A stretch of 64,000 bases of DNA. It comes from Alistipes sp. dk3624 (GTDB lineage Bacteria; Bacteroidota; Bacteroidia; Bacteroidales; Rikenellaceae). Below, in pieces: positions 51,956-60,241 of the stretch (position 1 is its first letter; each line of letters starts with the position of its first letter). The DNA lies in NCBI RefSeq assembly GCF_009557455.1, contig NZ_CP045651.1:2046001-2110000 (forward strand), given 5' to 3'. Position numbers and translations under genes: made by a program. A model generated the notes under the pieces. That model was not told the origin of the DNA and did no database searches. It saw only the letters and a list, made by a program, of their open reading frames with translations.

Positions 51956-53992
51956 TTACCACCAGACCTGTTTGCCGTCCTCGATGGTGAATATGCGTTC
52001 CTGAACCCCGCGCGTGTAATCGCGGATGAAGAACAGAGCGTGGGTGGGGATGCTGTCGTAGTGCAGTTTCAGGTTTTCTGCCTTCTGTTTGCCGAGCGAG
52101 GCCCAACCGTGTCGGTCTTTCCAGTAGAACAGCTCGTATTCGTCTCCGATCCACACGTTGTTGTCGTCGCTTCGGTAGACGAACAGGATGCGGTCCATCG
52201 AAACCGGTTTCCCGTAGTCCATGCCGGCCCATCCGTCGTAAGGGAACGGCGCGTCGAAGAACGTGAACGGATCGTTGTCGAACATGGCCTCCTTGTGGTT
52301 TTTCGGGTCCCCGATTCGGGTGCCCGGCGTGCCGATGATTTTACCTGTGTTCGGGACGGTGTCGCCGGCGAGGTAAAAGCGGACTTCGGCCATCTGGTTG
52401 TGCCGGTCGGGCGGAGACAGGAAACGCCAGTAGCGGTATTTGGCCGTATCCCGGCTCAGGTCGATCGTCCCGGTCGGATCGTTCCACCCTTCCGGAAATT
52501 CGAATACCGTGACCGAATCCCGAAAGTCGGGTCGGTTCGCCGCCTGGAATTTGCCGCCGATCAACCTTTTGGTCGTGTTGTACACGTGGTAATGGGGCGG
52601 GTATTTGCGCGTCAGGTCTACCGATTGCAGCCGGGTCGTGTCCGGGATCATATACTCCGCTCGTCCGTTCGCATCGAGCGTGAACGGATAGGAAAACGGG
52701 ACGACTTTACCGTCGATGTAATACGACGGCAGGTAGGCGACGCTGCGCCCGATGTCTTCGAAGCGGACTTTCGACCGTTTCACTTCGCCCCATGCGATCG
52801 GAACCCAGTTCTTGTTGTCGAACATGGAGAGGTAGGCGAACCTGTTCTGCTGTTTCAGGCTGTCCGGAATGGATACCTCGATCGTCTGCGTGGACATGTA
52901 CTCGGACGTTACGTCCTTGATGAAACTGTTGCGCAGAAACGGAGGAACGTCTTCTCCCGAGCGGTTGATACGGAACAGCAGCGGATTGATGGCGTACCCT
53001 TCCCGGAAAGCTTTCGCCATGGTTTCTCCCGGACGGTAGGCTTCGCCCGGAAACCCTTCGAACGGATCGAACTTTTCGTAGTTGCCGCCGGCGGTGGTTA
53101 GCACCGCGCACCAGGAGTGGCCCTCGTAACCGGTCGGCCACTGGGGCGTGTAGTCTACGGCCATCGGAATGCCTTTGCTCCGCATGACCGCCATGCAGAC
53201 GATCCCCTTTTCGCCGCACGAGACGAAGTGTTTTTTTATCCAGGTCGACATCCTGATAGGTTGGTTGCCGTTGTAGGTATAGGGGCCGATGATCCGCATG
53301 TTCGGGAGCAGCGCGCTGTTGACGAACCGGGCGGCCCAATGGATCGAGTTTTTGTAATATTGGCAGCGATCCATGTCGCTCAGATCCACGATCGAATCGC
53401 AGAATTTCCGGCAGTATTCGCGCCAGTCGTCGGGCAGGAACGGGTCTTGCACTTTGTAGGGGAGGATGAATTCGCAGAAGTGGTCGAAATTCAGATGTGC
53501 CGACCACGGCGACGTCTTCCAGGTCGCGAAAGCGCTGTCGATGTTTTTAATCAGGTAATCGGCCTTGATTACCTGGATGTCGGGTCTCAGGGATTCCTGT
53601 TTGAAAGGCATCTCTTTCGAAATCTTTTCGAGGGCGGGGACTTTGAACTTTTCCCAGTCCAGATTCCGGGCCATGTTGAAATCCGTTTTCGATAGCTCCA
53701 GGAACGACGTGTCCAGCGGGATCGCCATCACCGAGTCGGCCTTGTCGCAAAAACGGTTGGCCAGAACGGAGTCGACGCTGTAATGCCCCGGCATGTTCGT
53801 AATCAAGTAGACTGCGGCACGGTATTTTTGGCTGTCGGCCGGATTTTGTTTGTAGTGGTCGAGCACCCGTTCCAGTTCGGCCCGGTTGTCGCCTGCCAGG
53901 TTGAGCGCCCATTCCAGCGTAAATTCGCGTTGAGCGCAGCAGCAAAGAAGTATTCCCGATAGGAGTACGACTGATAGATAAAAATGGCGCAT
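51956..53992 (-). CDS. Transglutaminase-like lipoprotein with C-terminal discoidin-like domain (paralog 2)
   Basis: A 678-residue lipoprotein from ATG 53992 (MRHFYLSVVLLSGILLCCCAQ; lipid Cys among residues 17-19). It shares the whole architecture of the 663-aa protein at 43926-45917: ERVLDHYKQNPADSQKYRAA, NMPGHY, ADYLIKNIDSAFATWK, HLNFDHFCEFILPYK. The transglutaminase triad is complete here: C259 (FVSCGEKG), H292 (EGHSWCAVL) and D309 (EKFDPFEG). It ends with a discoidin-like domain (AGMDYGKPVSMDRILFVYRS) and GKQVWW. It probably acts outside the cytoplasm on peptide or glycopeptide substrates; actual reaction (cross-linking, peptidase or other) is unknown. Confidence 0.8.
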   Translation of the reverse strand: MRHFYLSVVLLSGILLCCCAQREFTLEWALNLAGDNRAELERVLDHYKQNPADSQKYRAAVYLITNMPGHYSVDSVLANRFCDKADSVMAIPLDTSFLELSKTDFNMARNLDWEKFKVPALEKISKEMPFKQESLRPDIQVIKADYLIKNIDSAFATWKTSPWSAHLNFDHFCEFILPYKVQDPFLPDDWREYCRKFCDSIVDLSDMDRCQYYKNSIHWAARFVNSALLPNMRIIGPYTYNGNQPIRMSTWIKKHFVSCGEKGIVCMAVMRSKGIPMAVDYTPQWPTGYEGHSWCAVLTTAGGNYEKFDPFEGFPGEAYRPGETMAKAFREGYAINPLLFRINRSGEDVPPFLRNSFIKDVTSEYMSTQTIEVSIPDSLKQQNRFAYLSMFDNKNWVPIAWGEVKRSKVRFEDIGRSVAYLPSYYIDGKVVPFSYPFTLDANGRAEYMIPDTTRLQSVDLTRKYPPHYHVYNTTKRLIGGKFQAANRPDFRDSVTVFEFPEGWNDPTGTIDLSRDTAKYRYWRFLSPPDRHNQMAEVRFYLAGDTVPNTGKIIGTPGTRIGDPKNHKEAMFDNDPFTFFDAPFPYDGWAGMDYGKPVSMDRILFVYRSDDNNVWIGDEYELFYWKDRHGWASLGKQKAENLKLHYDSIPTHALFFIRDYTRGVQERIFTIEDGKQVWW

Positions 53993-54630
53993 TTTTAATA
54001 TTAAATAGGTTGAGTCTGCGGATCGGTCCGGACACGGCCGGGAGCGATCCGGCGGGTACGGGCGGTTAATTGATTGCAAGATAAGAAAAATAGCGAAACG
54101 ATCGTACATATCGTCGGTTTTATGCGCCGACGGAACGGCGTTCGTGGCGGGGTTCGTTTCGTTTGTCGTGAAATCCCGGTTTCGGAATCCGTTCCGGTTG
54201 CCGGATTCCGTCCCTGACCGTCGCGCGTGCGTCTTTGTCCGGGTCGGCTCTTCGCCGCTTCCGCCTTTTTTTTGCGGGAGACGCAAGATGTGCGGTCTGC
54301 GTTTTGTAATTTTTGTCGCGCGGCGCTTCCGGATCGGTTTTGCGGGGCTTCCCGGCGGGATTTCTGCCGGAAAACGGAGCCGGTTTTTTCGACGGGAGCG
54401 GCGGAGCGAACGAAATTTGCGCAGCGCGTTGAAAAGTGGGATAAAAAGAGCTTTTTATATTTTCGGAAGATTGAATAAATTCAAGACGGTTTGCCGTATT
54501 GACCGATTTGTTCTTGAAAAAGAGCGCGTTTTTTCAATTTTTAATGCTATTTTTGCAATATTATCTTGTTATATGTTGCGTCATTTCAGGACAAATGATG
54601 TACATTTGCAAAATAAAATAATAATACCGC
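53993..54630. other. Intergenic region, 638 bp, no credible gene
   Basis: The left half is GC-rich leader of the minus-strand lipoprotein. The right half (about 54470-54630) is strongly AT-rich and holds two -7-like boxes for the S24-type regulator: TATTTTTG (54548-54555) and TACATTTG (54601-54608). A plus-strand open frame across 54144-54650 has an Arg-rich, low-complexity product and no start signal, so I do not call it. Confidence 0.6.
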
Positions 54631-55266
54631 ATGTTGGATACGTGGCATAGACTTGAACGCGTAATAAAGTGGACCGGGTTGTCTGTAAACTCGTTCGCCT
54701 TGAATATCGGTTTAAAGAGGAGTGAAAACCTCTACCAGATAAAACGAGGCAATAACGGGATCAGCCGCGACCTGGCGAACCTGATTACGACCAAGTATCC
54801 GACGGTAAGCAAGGGGTGGCTGTTGACCGGCGAAGGGGATATGTTTATCGAATCGCAGCCGGCGACCGTCCCCGAAGGAGGCGGAGTGCCTTATTACGGG
54901 ATGGACGTGCTTTCGGCCGTAGAGTCCGACCTGCGTCCCGAGCCGCGTTTCAGGATCAATGTCCCGCTGTTCAACGACTGCGATATCGCCGCCCTGAATA
55001 TAGGAACGGCCATGCAGCCCGAGATTCCGGCGGGGGCGATCGTCATCCTGAAAAAATGGACGGTTCCGGCCATCATCCCCGGAGAGGCTTACCTGGTGGT
55101 CACGCAATATTTCCGGGGGATACGCATTATCCGTTTCGGCGAAGATCCGTCGGACATTCAACTGCTGGCGAGCAATACGAAACAGTACGATCCCATTTCG
55201 ATCCGCAGCAACGAGATCACGAAGCTGTTCATCGTGCGGGGTGTCATCATCAAAAAAAGCTTATAA
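54631..55266 (+). CDS. HTH regulator with S24/LexA-like C-terminal domain
   Basis: A 211-residue protein like phage CI-type repressors. The N-terminal HTH (RLERVIKWTGLSVNSFALNI; GLKRSENLYQIKRGNNGIS) is typical of Bacteroidetes regulators. The C-terminal part (DIAALNIGTAMQPEIPAGAI; KKWTVPAIIPGEAYLVV) resembles the S24 peptidase fold. In S24 proteins a Ser in G-x-S-M and a later Lys catalyse self-cleavage; here the corresponding site reads IGTAMQP, so Ser appears replaced by Thr/Ala and autocleavage is doubtful. It stops 4 bp before ribE. Confidence 0.8.
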   Translation: MLDTWHRLERVIKWTGLSVNSFALNIGLKRSENLYQIKRGNNGISRDLANLITTKYPTVSKGWLLTGEGDMFIESQPATVPEGGGVPYYGMDVLSAVESDLRPEPRFRINVPLFNDCDIAALNIGTAMQPEIPAGAIVILKKWTVPAIIPGEAYLVVTQYFRGIRIIRFGEDPSDIQLLASNTKQYDPISIRSNEITKLFIVRGVIIKKSL

Positions 55267-55270
55267 GATT

Positions 55271-55867
55271 ATGTTTTCGGGAATTGTAGAGACGACGGGG
55301 CGGATCGTAGCGATCCGCGAGGAGCGGGGAAACCGGCATTTCACGCTGGAATGTCCGTTTACCGGGGAGTTGAAGATCGATCAGAGCGTCGCGCACAACG
55401 GCGTGTGCCTGACGGTCGTGGAGCTGGACGGCTCCCGCTATACGGTCACGGCGATCCGCGAGACGCTGCTCAAGTCGAACCTCGGAGGGCTGATCGAAGG
55501 CGATCTGGTCAATCTGGAGCGCAGTATGCGGCCCGACGCGCTGCTGGACGGTCATATCGTGCAGGGGCATGTCGACCAGACGGCGCGCTGTACGGCGATC
55601 CGCGAGGCCGACGGCAGTTGGTACTATACGTTCGAATACGATCCGTCGGCGGGCAATATCACGGTCGAAAAAGGGTCGGTCGCCGTGAACGGGGTCAGTC
55701 TGACGGTTGTCAATTCGGCCGAGGGTTCGTTTCAGGTGGCGATTATCCCGTACACGCACGAGCATACCAATTTCCATACTTTTCGGGTGGGAACGGTCGT
55801 TAACCTGGAGTTCGATATCGTCGGCAAATACATTACCAAATTGGTGAAACAATATATCAAGGCGTGA
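55271..55867 (+). CDS. ribE: Riboflavin synthase alpha subunit
   Basis: A 198-residue protein of two lumazine-binding barrels. Each half opens with its signature: MFSGIVETTGRI at the N-terminus and DGHIVQGHVDQTA at about residue 93. The first half has AHNGVCLTV and the second VAVNGVSLTVV, the paired N-G-(V/I)-(C/S)-L-T-V motif. It dismutates two 6,7-dimethyl-8-ribityllumazine molecules to riboflavin. It stands apart from other rib genes in this window and is coupled to the S24-type regulator. No FMN riboswitch is apparent upstream. Confidence 0.95.
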   Translation: MFSGIVETTGRIVAIREERGNRHFTLECPFTGELKIDQSVAHNGVCLTVVELDGSRYTVTAIRETLLKSNLGGLIEGDLVNLERSMRPDALLDGHIVQGHVDQTARCTAIREADGSWYYTFEYDPSAGNITVEKGSVAVNGVSLTVVNSAEGSFQVAIIPYTHEHTNFHTFRVGTVVNLEFDIVGKYITKLVKQYIKA

Positions 55868-55886
55868 GTTTCCCGCCGCCGGAACG

Positions 55887-55920
55887 AAGCGCCGCGACCC
55901 GGGTCGCGGCGCTTTCGCTT
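55887..55920 (+). terminator. Terminator after ribE
   Basis: A perfect 28-bp palindrome (14-nt arms 55887-55900 and 55901-55914) of GC-rich sequence, followed by TCGCTTT. Confidence 0.8.
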
Positions 55921-56036
55921 TCCGGATAATCGCCAAAGGGCTGCCGGGTGTGCTACTTTGGCTAAAAATAAGTATATTTGTTCGAAATACCGGGTTCGTA
56001 CGACCCGTAGTAATCCGATCAATTCCTGGAATCGAA

Positions 56037-56864
56037 ATGATGAATTCGCTTTTACCGTTGTTTGTCCGATGGGACGTGCATCCGACCCTGTTTACGTTCG
56101 GGCCGGTCGAGATCCGCTATTACGGTCTGATGTGGGCGCTGGCGCTCGGAATCAGCGCCTATATATTCAGTAACCTGATCAAACGCGAGGGGTACAGCGA
56201 CAAGATGTTCGATTCGATCTTCTGGTACGGCGTCCTGTCGACGATCATCGGCGCTCGTCTCGGGCACTGCTTGTTTTACGATCCGGGTTATTACCTGACC
56301 CATCCCGTCGAAATCCTGTATATTCACCAGGGGGGACTGGCCAGTCACGGAGCCGCCGTCGGGCTGCTCGTCGGGCTGTGGCTCTTTTCGCGGAAAAACA
56401 AGATGCCTTACATGTGGTCGCTGGACCGCATCGCGATTGCCGTCTGCATTGCCGGCGCGCTGGTGCGGATCGGGAACCTGATGAATTCCGAAATTTACGG
56501 CGAGGCGACTTCGCTGCCGTGGGGATTCGTTTTCGTAAGGGCCGGAGAGACCGTGCCGATGCACCCGACCCAGATCTACGAGGCGCTCGCCTACTTGATC
56601 CTGTTCGTCGTGCTGTGCTGGATGTATTACCGCAAGGACGTCGCCCGGAAGCGGCCCGGCGTGATGTTCGGTATCTTCCTGATCGCGCTGTTCGGCTTCC
56701 GTTTTTTCGTCGAATTCATCAAGAATCCGCAGGAAGAGTTCGAACGTGGCATGTTGTTGGATATGGGACAGTGGTTGAGCGTCCCGTTCGTGATTCTGGG
56801 CGTCGTCATCCTGTACCGGGCGCTTAAACGTCCTGCAAAAGAACTTTCTAAGAAAACGAAATAA
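56037..56864 (+). CDS. lgt: Prolipoprotein diacylglyceryl transferase
   Basis: A 275-residue inner-membrane enzyme with about seven TM segments that adds diacylglycerol to the lipobox Cys of prolipoproteins. The family block YIHQGGLASHGAAVGLLVGLW is split here as IHQGGLASHGAAVG. IGNLMNSEIYGEAT, MHPTQIYEALAYL and GFRFFVEFIKNPQEEF (conserved R and E) are present. ATGs at 56037 and 56040 are both possible. A -7 box TATATTTG lies at 55973-55980. Its stop overlaps the next gene's ATG by one base. It serves the many lipoproteins in this window. Confidence 0.96.
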   Translation: MMNSLLPLFVRWDVHPTLFTFGPVEIRYYGLMWALALGISAYIFSNLIKREGYSDKMFDSIFWYGVLSTIIGARLGHCLFYDPGYYLTHPVEILYIHQGGLASHGAAVGLLVGLWLFSRKNKMPYMWSLDRIAIAVCIAGALVRIGNLMNSEIYGEATSLPWGFVFVRAGETVPMHPTQIYEALAYLILFVVLCWMYYRKDVARKRPGVMFGIFLIALFGFRFFVEFIKNPQEEFERGMLLDMGQWLSVPFVILGVVILYRALKRPAKELSKKTK

Positions 56865-57817
56865 TGGATCAGGTCAGTAATTTGGTGTATAACGCGCTGG
56901 CGAAGCGTCAGGGCGTTGTCCTGCCGGGGATCGGAACGCTGTATGCGGTGACGGTTCCCGCAGAAATGCAGAAGCCGGGCGTCGTAACGCCGCCGGTCAA
57001 CCGGGTGGAACTCGTAACGGACGAACTGCCGGGGATTCCGCACATCGTGGATCTGATCGCTGGGTACGACCAGACCGATCCCGAACAGGCGCGGGAGATC
57101 TATAACCGCTGGCTCGCCGAAAACTGCTCGGAGGAGGGAGTGACGATCGGGGCGGTGGGCAATATCCGCGAGGGCGTTTTTACGCCCGATCCCGGTCTGG
57201 AGGAGGCGTTGAATCCGGTGGATACGGGCGCGGTGCGCCTGCCCGGGCGGATCGATGCGAAACGGGTGGCGATGTGGGTCGTTTTCGCGGTGCTGATCGG
57301 CGTCGGAATTTCGGTCGGCGCGATCGTGTGGTACGAATACAGCGAACAGATGCGGATCGTGCGGCTGTCCGAACAGCCCGTATTGCCGGCGTCTGTCCCG
57401 GCCGCGCCGGATTCTCCGGCCGTGAAGGTTCCTGCGGCGGCCGGTTCCGATTCCTCGGCCGGAGAGTCCGGCGCTCCGGCGGGAGCGGATTCGTCTGCCG
57501 CCGTGCCTGCGAAACAGCCCGAACCGGTGCGCGAGCCGGCGACCGTTCCTGCGGCAAAATTAGTTCCTGCGACTGCTGCGATGCACTATTACGTGATCGT
57601 GGGTACTTACAGCACGGATCAGAATGCCGAGAAGTTCATCGCGTCGGCCAAAAAGAAAAACGATCAACTGGAATATGCGAAAATCCCGATGCCGAACGGA
57701 AAGATTCTGGTTTCCGTTTTCGGGGCTACGGCCGAAACCGAGGCGAATCGGATGAAGAACGAGGTGTCCGGCCTGTTCCCGGATGCGTGGGTTTTCAAAT
57801 CCAAATCCGCACGATAG
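56864..57817 (+). CDS. HU/CCDC81-like and SPOR domain membrane protein
   Basis: A 317-residue protein typical of Bacteroidetes. An N-terminal HU/CCDC81-like module (DQVSNLVYNALAKRQGVVLPGIGTL as one stretch, seen in two parts) is followed by a second similar unit. One TM segment (about 130-155, VAMWVVFAVLIGVGISVGAIVW) leads to an Ala/Pro/Ser-rich periplasmic linker and a C-terminal SPOR domain (HYYVIVGTYSTDQNAEKFIA; ILVSVFGATAETEANRM). SPOR domains bind denuded septal peptidoglycan, so a division-site role is likely. It overlaps lgt by one base (TAATG), implying coupled translation. Confidence 0.9.
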   Translation: MDQVSNLVYNALAKRQGVVLPGIGTLYAVTVPAEMQKPGVVTPPVNRVELVTDELPGIPHIVDLIAGYDQTDPEQAREIYNRWLAENCSEEGVTIGAVGNIREGVFTPDPGLEEALNPVDTGAVRLPGRIDAKRVAMWVVFAVLIGVGISVGAIVWYEYSEQMRIVRLSEQPVLPASVPAAPDSPAVKVPAAAGSDSSAGESGAPAGADSSAAVPAKQPEPVREPATVPAAKLVPATAAMHYYVIVGTYSTDQNAEKFIASAKKKNDQLEYAKIPMPNGKILVSVFGATAETEANRMKNEVSGLFPDAWVFKSKSAR

Positions 57818-57831
57818 CTTCCGGTGCGAAG

Positions 57832-57875
57832 ACGAAAACGGCCTGTTCTTTTCAAAAGGAACAGGCCGTTTTCGT
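57832..57875. terminator. Bidirectional terminator between SPOR gene and Cof phosphatase
   Basis: ACGAAAACGGCCTGTTC (57832-57848) pairs perfectly with GAACAGGCCGTTTTCGT (57859-57875), leaving loop TTTTCAAAAG. The arms contain A4 and T4 tracts, so it serves both convergent genes. Confidence 0.9.
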
Positions 57876-57890
57876 TCTTGCGAGCGGGGT

Positions 57891-58658
57891 TTACAGTCCG
57901 AAATGACGCAGCGCTTTGGCGATTCCTGCGCGGTCGACGCCGGTGGTGACGTAGTCCGCCGACCGTTTGACTTCGTCCGCCGCATTTCCCATCGCGACTC
58001 CGATTCCTGCGTGGCGCAGCATCTCGATATCGTTCTGGCCGTCCCCGAAAGCCATCGTTTCGGCGAGGTCGATTCCGTGCGCGCGGATCATCGCGTCGAT
58101 CCCGAGTCGTTTGCTGCCGCCTGCCGGGACGACGTCGATGAAGTACGGGTTCCAGCGCGTCGAGTCGCAGTGCGGGAGCGAATCCATCAGCGTGCGTTCC
58201 TGTTCGGGGCCTACGAACGCCATGAGTTGGTAAATGTCGTTGTGCAACGCGGTTTCGGCCGGGACGACCGGCGGATCGTCGAAATTAATCAGTTTTTGCG
58301 AAACTTTTACCTTGTCGTCGATCCGGTTGATGTACATCCGGTGCTCTTCGATGAACAGGCAGCCGAACGGGTCGCGGGCGAGCAGGTCGACAGTCGTTCG
58401 GATATCTTCCGCACGGATGCAGTTCTTGTAAATCACGCCGCGGTCGTCGTAACAGTACTGGCCGTTCAGCGTGATGTAACCGTCGAATGCGAGCCCGCCG
58501 AGGTTGTTCAGATCGGCGTGGTGACGTCCGGTGGCGATGAACAGTTTGATTCCCCGGGCGCGCAGTCTTTCCAGCGCTTGTACCGTCGACGGGGGAACCC
58601 GGTGGGTTTTGAAACTTACCAGCGTGCCGTCGATGTCGAAAAATACCGCTTTAATCAT
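57891..58658 (-). CDS. Cof-type HAD-IIB phosphatase
   Basis: A 255-residue HAD hydrolase. Motif I AVFFDIDGTLVSF (nucleophile and acid Asp pair), motif II LFIATGRHHADL, the C2B cap with its beta-sheet, the Lys of motif III (GGSKRLGIDAMI) and motif IV FGDGQNDIEMLRHAG are intact. Family members dephosphorylate sugar phosphates or cofactor intermediates such as pyridoxal phosphate, with broad specificity. A minus-strand -7 box TATCTTTG (58705-58712) overlaps the divergent promoter of the PHP gene. Confidence 0.95.
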   Translation of the reverse strand: MIKAVFFDIDGTLVSFKTHRVPPSTVQALERLRARGIKLFIATGRHHADLNNLGGLAFDGYITLNGQYCYDDRGVIYKNCIRAEDIRTTVDLLARDPFGCLFIEEHRMYINRIDDKVKVSQKLINFDDPPVVPAETALHNDIYQLMAFVGPEQERTLMDSLPHCDSTRWNPYFIDVVPAGGSKRLGIDAMIRAHGIDLAETMAFGDGQNDIEMLRHAGIGVAMGNAADEVKRSADYVTTGVDRAGIAKALRHFGL

Positions 58659-58695
58659 GGTCGTTGCGTGTTTGCCGGCCGGATGCCGGTTTTTA

Positions 58696-58727
58696 TTTGT
58701 GCGGCAAAGATAAAGAAATTAATTTTG
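58696..58727 (+). promoter_or_regulatory. PHP phosphatase promoter, overlapping a divergent promoter
   Basis: TTTG (58696-58699), 20 nt, then TAATTTTG (58720-58727), both perfect. Between them lies a minus-strand TATCTTTG (58705-58712), so the two promoters overlap and may compete. Confidence 0.75.
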
Positions 58728-58772
58728 CCGCAGGTTTTTGCCGTTTTACTGTGGCGGACCGATTACGAAATC

Positions 58773-59564
58773 ATGCTGAAAACGAACTATCATACCCATA
58801 CCGCCCGTTGCCATCATGCCGTGGGCAGCGATGAAGATTACGCGCAGAGCGCCATTGCCGGCGGGTTCCGAGTACTCGGATTTTCCGACCATACGCCGTG
58901 GAAATACGATTCTCCTTTTGTTCCGGAAGTGCGGATGATGCTCGACGAACTGCCCGGCTATCTGGCGAGCGTGCGCGCCCTGCGCGAGAAATACCGCGAT
59001 CGGATTGAGATCAGGGTCGGACTCGAGTGCGAGTATTTTCCGGAATACATGCCCTGGCTTTGGGAGACGATCCGTCGCGAGCGGCTGGATTACGTGATTT
59101 TCGGCAATCATTTTTACGAATCGGACGAGCGATATCCTTATTTCGGTATGCACACCCGGACGCTTGAAATGCTCGAAATGTACGAAGAGAGCGTACTCAA
59201 AGGGATGGAAGCCGGAATGTTTGCTTACCTGGCGCATCCCGATCTGTTCATAAACAGTTATAAAACGTTCGACGAGCACTGTGCCCGGATCAGCCGCCGG
59301 ATTTGCCGCAAAGCATACCGGACGGGCCTGCCGCTGGAATACAACGTCAGCCTGCTCGGTTACCGGGAGGAGCGCGGAGAGGTTATGTTCCCGCATCCCG
59401 ACTTCTGGAAAATCGCGGCCGACGAAGGGTGTACGGCCATCGTCGGCATGGATGCGCACGACAACCGGATGCTTGAGAATACGGTTTTTTACGAACGGGG
59501 GGTGCGGGCGCTGCGCGAACTGAATATCAAAACCATCGATACCATTCCTTATTTCAGCTATTGA
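58773..59564 (+). CDS. PHP-domain histidinol-phosphatase-like protein
   Basis: A 263-residue PHP metal-dependent phosphatase. Metal-binding motifs are NYHTHTARCHHA (H-x-H), FSDHTPW, LECEYFPEY (catalytic Glu), VIFGNHF, YLAHPDLF and the C-terminal GMDAHD (D-x-H). This layout matches HisK-type histidinol phosphatases (final phosphatase of histidine synthesis), but no other his gene is nearby, so another phosphoester is possible. ATG 58773 is preferred because it starts just before the first metal motif. It converges with the DUF456 gene, 6 bp apart. Confidence 0.85.
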   Translation: MLKTNYHTHTARCHHAVGSDEDYAQSAIAGGFRVLGFSDHTPWKYDSPFVPEVRMMLDELPGYLASVRALREKYRDRIEIRVGLECEYFPEYMPWLWETIRRERLDYVIFGNHFYESDERYPYFGMHTRTLEMLEMYEESVLKGMEAGMFAYLAHPDLFINSYKTFDEHCARISRRICRKAYRTGLPLEYNVSLLGYREERGEVMFPHPDFWKIAADEGCTAIVGMDAHDNRMLENTVFYERGVRALRELNIKTIDTIPYFSY

Positions 59565-59570
59565 CGCTTT

Positions 59571-60053
59571 CTATACGAACAGGGCCCGGATCACGTAATA
59601 ACCCATTGCGAGCGATGCCGCCAGTTTCAATCCGGTACTCAGCAGAAATGCGACGAACGAACCGATCGCTACCCGGACGGCTTTCCGGAGATCGTCGCGG
59701 TCGTACAGCAGTTCCCCGATCAGCGCGCCCGCGAAAGCCCCGACGATCAGCCCTGCCGGCGGGAAAAACAGCAGTCCGACGATCATACCCACCGTCGATC
59801 CGGTCGCGGCGTATTTCGATCCGCCGAAACGCCTGGCCAGGTAGCCGGGCAGCAGATAATCCAATGCCGAGACGATCAGCGTAACGGCCGCCCATATCCA
59901 CAGGAAGCGGCTGTCGAAACCGGCGTGTCCGCTCCAGCGCATCAGCAGCAGGGCGAGAAAGTTCAGCGGCGGCCCCGGCAATATCGGCAGGATGCAGCCG
60001 GCGACGCCGCCCAGCGTACAGAGGATCGCGAGAATGATCAACAGGGTATCCAT
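59571..60053 (-). CDS. DUF456 membrane protein
   Basis: A 160-residue integral membrane protein with about four or five hydrophobic helices. DUF456 features are ILPILPGPPLNFLALLL (P-x-L-P-G-P) near residue 25, SALDYLLPGYLARRFGGSKYA, and the glycine-rich FFPPAGLIVGAFAGALIGEL resembling a Gly-zipper. Members are widespread and uncharacterised. It is divergent from the EF-G2 gene, with about 190 bp between. Confidence 0.88.
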   Translation of the reverse strand: MDTLLIILAILCTLGGVAGCILPILPGPPLNFLALLLMRWSGHAGFDSRFLWIWAAVTLIVSALDYLLPGYLARRFGGSKYAATGSTVGMIVGLLFFPPAGLIVGAFAGALIGELLYDRDDLRKAVRVAIGSFVAFLLSTGLKLAASLAMGYYVIRALFV

Positions 60054-60241
60054 TTTTTTCGGATTTTGTGATTTTCCGAAATTTGCGGCATCCCTTCCAA
60101 CGTCGGAGAAAAAGGACTGCCGTAAACGGGTTGAAAATTATGAAAATCTTTTGAGACCGTTGCATTTTCGCGATTATTTTTCTAAATTTAAAGCTGTTTA
60201 GTGAATCTGAATCGAAGTCGAACCTAAAACTTTTTTCGATT

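Noticed and set aside
54144-54650. Plus-strand 168-codon frame upstream of the S24-type regulator
   Set aside because: Arg/Phe-rich product without motifs, start signal or coding periodicity, and it overlaps the regulator start and its promoter boxes.
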